Positions 1 to 5,767 of a stretch of 15,121 bases of DNA are shown here, in pieces. The number at the start of each line of letters is the position of its first letter. Within the stretch, counting starts at the first letter, position 1. Where the stretch lies: assembly GCA_045654565.1 (NCBI GenBank), contig JAZONP010000042.1, positions 1 to 15,121 on the forward strand, in the 5' to 3' direction. The position numbers and the translations under genes are program-made. The notes beneath the pieces were generated by a model. It was not told the origin of the DNA and searched no databases. It was given only the letters and a program-made list of their open reading frames with translations. This DNA is from UBA1189 sp045654565. Its GTDB lineage: Bacteria > Bacteroidota > Bacteroidia > Bacteroidales > Bacteroidaceae.

Positions 1-114
1 AATCTCACAAAGACTGCATCGCTAAAGGCTCGCAGTTGTCGGCTTTGCCGAGTGTTTACGAACCGGATGGCAAGCACGAGCGTAGCAAGTGCTCTTCGTG
101 AGATTCGTGAGATC
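1..114. repeat. Intergenic inverted-repeat remnant at left edge
   Basis: No reading frame is supported here. The 8-mer AATCTCAC at 1-8 is the exact reverse complement of GTGAGATT at 98-105, and a near copy (GTGAGATC) follows at 107-114. Nested inside is AGCAC (73-77) with GTGCT (89-93). The stretch therefore looks like a degenerate palindromic intergenic element that continues beyond the left edge. Such extragenic palindromic repeats are common in Bacteroidales. Copy number cannot be judged from one window. Confidence 0.4.
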
Positions 115-234
115 TGTGTGAAAATCAAATGTTTGTAAAAACAGAAGTTCTTGAGATATAAACCTTCAATGTTTCTTCTAACACTATTTTATAATGCGTT
201 TTCCCTGTATTGTACAATATTTCATATTATTGAT

Positions 235-317
235 GGCGACCATATGCGTATATGGTCGCCTGCATCTGCGCGCATGGTCGCGACCAATTGCGCGTATGGT
301 CGCCGACAATTAATGTA
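235..317. repeat. Perfect hairpin plus three 22-bp-spaced ATGGTCGC repeats
   Basis: GGCGACCATAT (235-245) and ATATGGTCGCC (250-260) form a perfect 11-bp inverted repeat around a 4-base loop. The 8-mer ATGGTCGC recurs at 252-259, 274-281 and 296-303, exactly 22 bp apart, with an inverted copy at 236-243 and a self-palindrome GGTCGCGACC at 276-285. The segments between the copies also share TGCGCG. No T-tract follows the hairpin, so it is not an obvious terminator. The even spacing, about two helical turns, suggests a protein-binding array or the remains of an iteron-like or extragenic palindromic element. Confidence 0.6.
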
Positions 318-364
318 TATATACTGCCAAATAGGGGAAAATGCATTATAAATCAATGCAATAT

Positions 365-510
365 ACTATGGGCGACTAAGTCCTCGTGGATGACAGCGCA
401 GATGAATATGCGTTTGAGGACACCCTGAGGGCAACCAGGGTTGTCCTTGTTTATCTCCTGATATACAATGAGCTATAGCCCACAAGGATAGCCGGACAAC
501 CTATTCGCGG
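365..510 (+). other. Possible structured RNA or structured intergenic DNA
   Basis: Several complementary segments nest here. GGACACCCTG (418-427) pairs with CAGGGTTGTCC (436-446) with one bulge. TCCTCGTGG (381-389) pairs with CCACAAGGA (480-488) with one C-A mismatch, enclosing the first hairpin. CGCA/TGCG (397-400, 409-412) gives a small stem. GGTTGTCC (439-446) is also perfectly complementary to GGACAACC (494-501), so that pairing competes with the first hairpin. I do not recognise a known RNA family and see no clear promoter before it. The pairing works on either strand, so the orientation is a guess. Confidence 0.25.
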
Positions 511-547
511 AAACTGTTTTTTACTCTCTGCTGGCTTTACAATATGA

Positions 548-565
548 TACATGCGCGCGCACGCG
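548..565. other. 18-nt alternating purine-pyrimidine run
   Basis: Positions 548-565 alternate strictly between pyrimidine and purine and are mostly CG and CA steps, the pattern that favours left-handed Z-DNA under negative supercoiling. It lies about 57 bp beyond the stop codon of the minus-strand recombinase gene. No function is claimed. Confidence 0.5.
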
Positions 566-574
566 AAAGAAACT

Positions 575-602
575 TTCAATTTTCATTTTTCATTTTTCAA
601 TT
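575..602. repeat. Four-unit heptanucleotide repeat (TTCAWTT type)
   Basis: Four consecutive 7-bp units read TTCAATT, TTCATTT, TTCATTT and TTCAATT at 575-581, 582-588, 589-595 and 596-602. The array begins 20 bp past the recombinase stop codon, on its 3' side. Another 7-bp-period array lies downstream of the ribokinase stop codon at 13889-13951. The unit sequences differ, but the period and position are the same. Confidence 0.75.
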
Positions 603-624
603 CCCCTGTGCTACCCCTGTGCTA
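603..624. repeat. 11-bp tandem duplication over the recombinase stop codon
   Basis: CCCCTGTGCTA occurs twice in tandem (603-613 and 614-624). The last three bases of the second copy are the TAG stop codon of the minus-strand recombinase gene. The first copy carries the same triplet 11 bp further on, so the duplication recreates a stop in another frame. It abuts the 7-bp repeat at 575-602. Confidence 0.75.
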
Positions 625-1773
625 CCGCTTTCGGCTTTTCTGGAGTTCCTTGATGACAGTATGGTCTATTACCTCGCAGTAGTTCATTGTAGTGCGCACG
701 TTCTTGTGCCCCAGCAGCTTCTGCACAGTCGTTACGCTTACGCCCTGTGATAATAGCAACGTAGCATTGGTATGGCGTGCCGAGTGGAAAGAGAAGTGCT
801 TCCTCAGTTCTGCGTGACGGGCTATCGCAAGCAATTGCTTGTCGACGGTTGAGTTTGCCGCCAAACCGAAGAATGCCGTGAGGTTGTCACTATATACATT
901 AATAAGGTGTAGTGCCTTTCCTCCAAAAAGCAAGTCGATGGGCAGGTGCACCTCGGCACCTGTCTTGTGAGACGTAAGGTGTATCCATGTGTGCACGCTA
1001 CCTCGCTGTATGTTGGCAGTAGTTAGCCTTACGAAGTCTGAGTAACGTAGCCCTGTGTAGCAGCAGAAGAGGAAGGCATCGCGCACCATCCCGAGTGACT
1101 GCGGCAGTTGTGTACGTTCCAGTTTTGCCACCTCAAAGGGAGTGAGATGCGTATGGCGAAAGGGCTTGTGCCAGATGCACCTTCGGTGGAACGGGTTATC
1201 CTCTTCTCGCATCATCCCCTTCAGGATAGCCGCATTCACATAGATGCGCAGGTGAGAGAGATGTTTCCCGATGGTATTTGTGTGATACCCACGTGATACC
1301 ATCCATGCCTCAAATTGACTGACAAAGTAGGGCGTAAGTTCCTTGAAGGTTATCTCACCGCGGAACTCCTGCAGTAGGGTCAGTGTCGTGCGACGGTTCT
1401 CCCGTGTGCTCTCCCTGATGTGTCCATGCTCTATCTCTTGAGCCATAAAGGGTAGGAATTGCGCCGAAACTGCTTTGTGCATGCATTCTCTCAAGCCATG
1501 CAGTGACACCTCCTCGCCCCGTTTCCATAAAGCAATTTCCATCTCTTCCATCTTCACTATGTACTCGGCAATCATCCAGTTTAGCTCTTCGGCATGAGGA
1601 TGGTTGCAGATCTGCCGCCTCGCTTCGTCCCATTGTGTGCCATATATATATAGGTGTGTAGAGATATACATGCGCCTTCTCTCCAGGTAAGCCTCTATCT
1701 GCACTAATCCCCTACCGTCACTTCTCAGTTGCTTCTTGCGGTTGAAGACCGCTCGATACATAATTTTCTTCAT
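622..1773 (-). CDS. Tyrosine site-specific recombinase (phage-integrase family)
   Basis: This 383-residue protein would cut and rejoin DNA at specific sites through a covalent 3'-phosphotyrosine link. It follows the usual Bacteroidetes integrase order: an N-terminal arm-type DNA-binding region (about 1-95), a SAM-like core-binding domain (about 100-200) and a C-terminal catalytic domain (about 210-375). All catalytic residues are visible: Arg243 (GLRYSD), Lys270 (SHKTG), His330 and Arg333 (HSARH), His356 (LLGHKN) and nucleophile Tyr365 (MNYCEV). The length is normal and no frameshift is seen, so it should be active. The start at 1773 begins with MKKIMYRAVF and is preceded by an A-rich leader. 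It is divergent from the SusC-type operon. No excisionase, transfer gene or tRNA attachment site is nearby. Relatives include integrases of mobile elements and the Bacteroides recombinases that invert DNA controlling outer-surface proteins. Which role applies here is inference. Confidence 0.92.
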   Translation of the reverse strand: MKKIMYRAVFNRKKQLRSDGRGLVQIEAYLERRRMYISTHLYIYGTQWDEARRQICNHPHAEELNWMIAEYIVKMEEMEIALWKRGEEVSLHGLRECMHKAVSAQFLPFMAQEIEHGHIRESTRENRRTTLTLLQEFRGEITFKELTPYFVSQFEAWMVSRGYHTNTIGKHLSHLRIYVNAAILKGMMREEDNPFHRRCIWHKPFRHTHLTPFEVAKLERTQLPQSLGMVRDAFLFCCYTGLRYSDFVRLTTANIQRGSVHTWIHLTSHKTGAEVHLPIDLLFGGKALHLINVYSDNLTAFFGLAANSTVDKQLLAIARHAELRKHFSFHSARHTNATLLLSQGVSVTTVQKLLGHKNVRTTMNYCEVIDHTVIKELQKSRKR

Positions 1774-1857
1774 CGTTTCATCAGATATCAGTTTATAATC
1801 CTTTCAAAATGTCACCTCTTTGCGCCATTTTTATATCATTTTAATAATTACTTTCCG

Positions 1858-1886
1858 CAAATGCTTGATTTTTGAGATAAAAACAA
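1858..1886 (-). promoter_or_regulatory. Candidate promoter for the recombinase gene
   Basis: On the minus strand, TTG (plus-strand CAA 1884-1886) lies 18 bp before AGCATTTG (plus-strand 1858-1865). The latter keeps the TTTG half of the Bacteroidetes -7 element TAnnTTTG but lacks its TA. Transcription would begin near 1850 and give a leader of about 75 bases. It is a weak match, so low constitutive expression or dependence on another factor is possible. Confidence 0.35.
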
Positions 1887-1913
1887 GTTTTTTAAGATTT
1901 TTTTAGTTTTCAC

Positions 1914-1944
1914 TTGCTTATATCAAATATAAGCCCTACATTTG
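1914..1944 (+). promoter_or_regulatory. Bacteroidetes-type promoter of the SusC/SusD operon with inverted repeat in its spacer
   Basis: TTG (1914-1916) and TACATTTG (1937-1944) match the Bacteroidetes -33 and -7 elements with a 20-bp spacer. The predicted start is near 1950. The perfect inverted repeat GCTTATAT-CAA-ATATAAGC (1916-1934) nearly fills the spacer, so a protein bound there would be expected to block or remodel the promoter. No convincing promoter is seen closer to the full-length receptor gene at 2467. This promoter therefore probably drives both the truncated gene and the operon, with a leader of roughly 500 bases before 2467. Confidence 0.65.
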
Positions 1945-1967
1945 CGACCTACTTACGGGAATCATAT

Positions 1968-1978
1968 AGGTATTAGTG
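1968..1978 (+). repeat. Leader direct repeat, copy 1
   Basis: AGGTATTAGTG at 1968-1978 recurs exactly at 2421-2431. Copy 1 is in the leader of the truncated SusC-like gene, about 20 bases after the predicted transcription start. Copy 2 is 36 bases before the full-length SusC start codon. TCATA lies shortly upstream of both. The pair supports duplication of a leader-plus-N-terminus module. Confidence 0.55.
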
Positions 1979-1984
1979 TCGTTG

Positions 1985-2047
1985 ATGGCTGCAAAGGCCA
2001 TTCCCTTTCACTTACATATATACATAAGGATAGAGTCTGTAATACAG
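1985..2047 (+). promoter_or_regulatory. Small hairpins in the operon leader
   Basis: ATGGC (1985-1989) pairs with GCCAT (1997-2001) around a 7-base loop, and CTGT (2037-2040) pairs with ACAG (2044-2047) around AAT. Both lie in the predicted 5' untranslated leader. They are short, and no T-tract makes either a terminator. No riboswitch family is recognised. Confidence 0.25.
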
Positions 2048-2138
2048 GCCCTTAGTTTGGTTCTCAGAAGGAATGAAAAGGAAAAATGAGAGATTAAAAC
2101 CAACTATAAATTTATTGTTTAACTTTAATTGTAAAATT

Positions 2139-2393
2139 ATGAAAGGTAAATTGATGATGTTATTAGCCTGCCTCTTCATGGGTGCAAGCTTAGTAACTGC
2201 TCAAGTATCTAAGGTTACCGGTCTTGTCATCGGTGCTGAAGATGGTGAGCCTGTGATTGGTGCCACAGTCGCAGTAAAGGGCGTACCCACATTGGGTGCC
2301 ATTACTGACCTTGATGGCAAGTTCGTGATTGAGAACCTTCCAAGTAGCGCGAAGACTTTGTACCTTTCATCTCCACTTATAGCGTTCTCATAA
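2139..2393 (+). pseudogene. Truncated SusC/RagA-type receptor gene (N-terminal stump)
   Basis: This 84-residue frame starts at MKGKLMMLLACLFMG, because an upstream ATG at 2073 would only put a charged tail before the signal peptide. It has a signal peptide (1-21, ending TAQ) and most of a carboxypeptidase-like regulatory (CnaB-like) domain with GEPVIGA and DLDGKFVI. It parallels residues 1-74 of the downstream receptor: GATGGTGAGCCTGT is identical at 2241-2254 and 2566-2579, and AAGTTCGTGAT at 2319-2329 and 2641-2651. Similarity stops near 2369, followed by an unrelated SPLIAFS tail and a stop. TonB box, plug and barrel are absent, so it cannot be a transporter. It could be a deletion or recombination scar, a donor of alternative N-terminal sequence, or a small secreted protein. 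I favour a remnant that may still be transcribed and translated. Confidence 0.75.
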
Positions 2394-2420
2394 CACTCCC
2401 TCTCGTATCATAGAATAGTA

Positions 2421-2431
2421 AGGTATTAGTG
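2421..2431 (+). repeat. Leader direct repeat, copy 2
   Basis: This is the second exact copy of AGGTATTAGTG (first copy at 1968-1978). It sits between the truncated and full-length SusC-like genes, in the immediate leader of the latter. The AT-rich stretches just before the two start codons (2139 and 2467) also resemble each other. Confidence 0.55.
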
Positions 2432-2466
2432 ATAATTTCATTTTTATTAATTTAATCTTTTTCAAT

Positions 2467-5400
2467 ATGAAGAAAGTGCTATTTATGTTGGCCTTTATCC
2501 TAGGTGGTATTGGTCTGGCAACAGCGCAAACCTCAAAAGTTTCGGGTGTTGTATACTCGGAAGCTGATGGTGAGCCTGTAATTGGCGCCTCAGTATTGGT
2601 TGTTGGTACCGACCTTGGTGTCGCTACTGATATTGAAGGTAAGTTCGTGATCGCTGACGTGCCTGCTTCAGCTACTACACTTCGCGTGTCGTATATGGGT
2701 ATGGCTACTCAGGAAGTAAAAATCTTGGTTGGCAAGACCATCAAGGTTATCCTCACCGAGGACGGTATGGCCCTCGATGATGTGATGGTGGTTGCTTACG
2801 GTACTGTTAAGAAGTCTGCCTTCACCGGTTCTGCTTCAGTTGTTGATGCAGCGAAGTTGGAGGACCGTCAGGTTTCTAACATCACCAACGCCCTCTCTGG
2901 TACAATGGCTGGTGTGCAGACCTTGAGCGCTAACGGTCAGCCCGGTACAAGCTCTACCGTACGTATCCGTGGTATCGGTTCACTCTACGCAAGCAACACT
3001 CCGTTGTATGTAGTTGACGGTATCCCCTTCGACGGTGACATCTCTTCTATCAACCCCAACGACATTGAGTCAATGTCAGTATTGAAGGACGCTGCTGCCG
3101 CTGCCCTCTATGGTGCTCGTGGTGCCAACGGTGTTATCATGGTAACAACCAAGAAGGGTAAGAGCCACGATGCTCGCATCTCATTCGATGCCAAGTGGGG
3201 TATCAATGAGCGTCAGTTGCCCAACTACGACGTTTTGGAGACTGCAGACTCTTACATGGAGACTCTCTATCAGGCTTACCGCAACGCAGGTTACTACAAC
3301 CTCGGCTACAGCCCTGAGGCTGCTCACGCCTATGCTAACGCCAACCTTTTCAAGGGCTTAGGTTACCAGGTATACACATTGAATGATGCTCCTGGCCTCA
3401 TCGGTGCTAACGGTAAGATTGACCCCCGCGCTACTCTCGGCTACAGCGATGGTAAGAACTACTACACTCCCGATGATTGGACTGCAGGTACTATCAACAG
3501 CCAGATGCGTCAGGAGTACAACCTCGGCGTATCAGGTGGTACAGACCGTATCAACTACTATTTCTCAGCTGGTTACTTGGAGGATGGTGGTATCATCGAG
3601 AACTCAGGTTTCAACCGTCTTTCTACTCGTTTGAACGTTGACTACCAGGCTAAGAAGTGGCTCAAGTTCGGTGCTAACCTCGCTTACACCAACAGCACAA
3701 GCCGCTACCCCGGTGAGCAGACTACTACCAACTCATCTGGTAACGCCTTCTTGATGGCCAATATGATTGCTCCCGTATATCCTATGTATGTACGTGACGC
3801 TAACGGCAAGATCAAGGTTGACCCCATTTCTGGCTATCGCATCTATGACTATGGTAACGGTAAGGAGACAGCTTCTTCTCGTAACTGGATGTCAATCTCT
3901 AACCCCATCGGTGACCTTCTCTACAACACAGAGGAATACTTGATGGACATCATGAACAGCAAGTGGTTTGCTGAGCTCTCTCCCGTTAAGGGCTTGAAGT
4001 TGACCGCTTCATTGGGTACATACATCGACAACACTCGCTACCACAGCGTAGGTAATGCGAAGTACGGTCAGAGCGCAAGCTACCATGGTACTGCAGTTCA
4101 GGACTACACTCGTACCTTTGCTATGAACCAGCAGTACTTGGCTACTTACAACAAGACTTATGGTAAGAGCACATTTGACCTCTTGGCAGGTTATGAGGCA
4201 TACGACCTCCGTGGTGAGAACTTCTATGCTACCGGTCAGAACCTCTACAAGGAGGGTGACTACACTGTAAACAACACTATCGACCAGAAGCGTGGTGGTG
4301 GTTCGGCTTACGAATACTCTACACGTGGTATCCTCGCTCGTGCTAACTATAACTACGACGAGAAGTACTTCGTTAGCGCTTCATACCGTCGTGACGCTTC
4401 TTCACGCTTCCATCCCGACAACCGCTGGGGTGACTTCTACTCTGGTTCACTCGCTTGGGTAATCAGCAAGGAGAACTTCATGAGCAACGCCAACTGGATT
4501 GACATTTGGAAGGTAAAGGCATCATATGGTCAGCAGGGTAACGATAACATCGGTAACTACTATGCTTACCTCGACCAGTTCACTGTAACAGGTGCTGATG
4601 GTGTATTCGCTGACGGTGCCCTCTCTTACAAAGGTAACAAGGAGATCACATGGGAAAAGTCAAACTCATTCAACGTAGGTACTGACTTCTCACTCTGGAA
4701 GAGCAAGCTCAGCGGTACTGTAGAATACTTCAACCGTACTACCAGCGACATGCTTTACAACAAGCCTGTAGCTAACTCAAACGGTTACTCTTCAATCCCC
4801 ATGAACATCGGTTCAATGGCTAACTATGGTTGGGAAATCGAGTTGAACAGCAACCTCATCGAGCGTCGCAACCTCAGATGGGATCTCTATGCTAACGCTA
4901 CTTTCGTAAAGAACAAGATTAAGGAGCTCCACCCCGAGTTGAACGGTAAGTTCATCAGTGGTTCTACCATCTACGAAGAGGGCGAGTCAATGTACCAGCT
5001 CTATCTTACCAAGTATGCAGGTGTTGACCCCAACACAGGTAAGGCACTCTACTATGCTAAGACCACAATGTCTGAAGCGGAGGCAATCGCTGCATTGAAG
5101 AAAGAGAATGCAGATAAGTACGCTACTGAGGAGCCCACAGCAGAAGAAATCGAGGCAAGAATCAAGTACTTCAATGAGAATGAGTATGAAGTCTATGCAA
5201 CCGATAATGCTCAGACAGCTGCCGACACTTACAAGTGCGCTACCGGCGACCTTCTCCCCAAGGTATATGGTGGTTTCGGTACCAGCCTTGAGTTCTACGG
5301 CTTTGACCTCTCTGTACAGTTTGCATACCAGCTCGGTGGTAAGCTTTGGGACTACACCTACCAGGATTTGATGCACAGCGGTAAGTCTGCTGATGTAGGT

Positions 5401-5745
5401 CAGAACTGGCACAAGGATATCGCTAATGCATGGACTCCCGAGAACCGCATCACTGACGTTCCTCGCTTGAACAGCAATGACATGTATGCTAATGAGAACT
5501 CAGACCGTTGGTTGATTTCTTCAAACTACCTCTCAGTGAACAACATCACACTCGGCTATAACTTCCCCAAGGCATGGCTCCGTGGTATGGGTATCAGCTC
5601 ATTGCGTATCTATGGTGTAGCAGACAACTTGGCTCTCTTCACCGCTCGTAAGGGTATGGACCCCCGTAAGGGATTCTCAACAACATCTTCAGCTACATAC
5701 GGCGCACTCCGCACATTCTCTGCAGGTGTTAAATTGACATTCTAA
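2467..5745 (+). CDS. SusC/RagA-family TonB-dependent outer-membrane receptor
   Basis: This 1092-residue outer-membrane channel imports oligomeric nutrients using energy from TonB-ExbBD, with a SusD-type lid. Visible parts are a signal peptide (1-20, ending ATA before QTSK), a carboxypeptidase-like regulatory domain (about 23-100), a TonB-box-like region (DDVMVVAYGTVKK, 104-116), a plug domain (about 117-232) with the SusC signature LYVVDGIPFDG and YGARGANGVIMVTTKKGK, and a beta-barrel ending in Phe1092 (AGVKLTF), as outer-membrane insertion requires. Length is typical. A charged, Ala/Glu-rich stretch at about 867-922 interrupts the barrel before the common LPKVYGGFGTSLE motif and is probably an enlarged loop. 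Codon use is strongly biased (GGT, CGT, AAC), as in highly expressed genes. The SusD-like gene follows after 22 bp. The substrate may be peptide or glycan; the neighbouring protease favours peptide. Confidence 0.96.
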   Translation: MKKVLFMLAFILGGIGLATAQTSKVSGVVYSEADGEPVIGASVLVVGTDLGVATDIEGKFVIADVPASATTLRVSYMGMATQEVKILVGKTIKVILTEDGMALDDVMVVAYGTVKKSAFTGSASVVDAAKLEDRQVSNITNALSGTMAGVQTLSANGQPGTSSTVRIRGIGSLYASNTPLYVVDGIPFDGDISSINPNDIESMSVLKDAAAAALYGARGANGVIMVTTKKGKSHDARISFDAKWGINERQLPNYDVLETADSYMETLYQAYRNAGYYNLGYSPEAAHAYANANLFKGLGYQVYTLNDAPGLIGANGKIDPRATLGYSDGKNYYTPDDWTAGTINSQMRQEYNLGVSGGTDRINYYFSAGYLEDGGIIENSGFNRLSTRLNVDYQAKKWLKFGANLAYTNSTSRYPGEQTTTNSSGNAFLMANMIAPVYPMYVRDANGKIKVDPISGYRIYDYGNGKETASSRNWMSISNPIGDLLYNTEEYLMDIMNSKWFAELSPVKGLKLTASLGTYIDNTRYHSVGNAKYGQSASYHGTAVQDYTRTFAMNQQYLATYNKTYGKSTFDLLAGYEAYDLRGENFYATGQNLYKEGDYTVNNTIDQKRGGGSAYEYSTRGILARANYNYDEKYFVSASYRRDASSRFHPDNRWGDFYSGSLAWVISKENFMSNANWIDIWKVKASYGQQGNDNIGNYYAYLDQFTVTGADGVFADGALSYKGNKEITWEKSNSFNVGTDFSLWKSKLSGTVEYFNRTTSDMLYNKPVANSNGYSSIPMNIGSMANYGWEIELNSNLIERRNLRWDLYANATFVKNKIKELHPELNGKFISGSTIYEEGESMYQLYLTKYAGVDPNTGKALYYAKTTMSEAEAIAALKKENADKYATEEPTAEEIEARIKYFNENEYEVYATDNAQTAADTYKCATGDLLPKVYGGFGTSLEFYGFDLSVQFAYQLGGKLWDYTYQDLMHSGKSADVGQNWHKDIANAWTPENRITDVPRLNSNDMYANENSDRWLISSNYLSVNNITLGYNFPKAWLRGMGISSLRIYGVADNLALFTARKGMDPRKGFSTTSSATYGALRTFSAGVKLTF

Positions 5746-5767
5746 TCACTTAAAATGCAATAAGAAA

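Noticed and set aside
235..317. CRISPR array
   Set aside because: Only three short cores at 22-bp spacing with similar intervening sequence are present. There are no distinct spacers, no long repeat and no cas genes.
151..351. 66-residue plus-strand open frame
   Set aside because: It runs through the hairpin and 22-bp repeat array, its composition looks random, and no promoter or relative is recognised.
544..750. 68-residue plus-strand open frame opposite the recombinase 3' end
   Set aside because: It overlaps the 7-bp and 11-bp repeats and the antisense of a solid recombinase gene, with no protein-like features.
2073..2138. N-terminal extension of the truncated SusC frame
   Set aside because: The extra 22 residues (MKRKNERLKP...) would precede the signal peptide. 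The ATG at 2139 gives a normal signal sequence.
1774..2138. Complete invertible promoter segment
   Set aside because: No pair of matching inverted repeats flanking the promoter was found by eye. The 8-bp palindrome lies inside the promoter spacer rather than around the promoter.
2361..2368. TACCTTTC as a second promoter for the full SusC gene
   Set aside because: The last base of the -7 element differs, and no TTTG or TTG lies at the required distance upstream.
4987..5412. 141-residue antisense open frame in the SusC gene
   Set aside because: It is a shadow of the highly biased codon use on the plus strand, with no start context or promoter.
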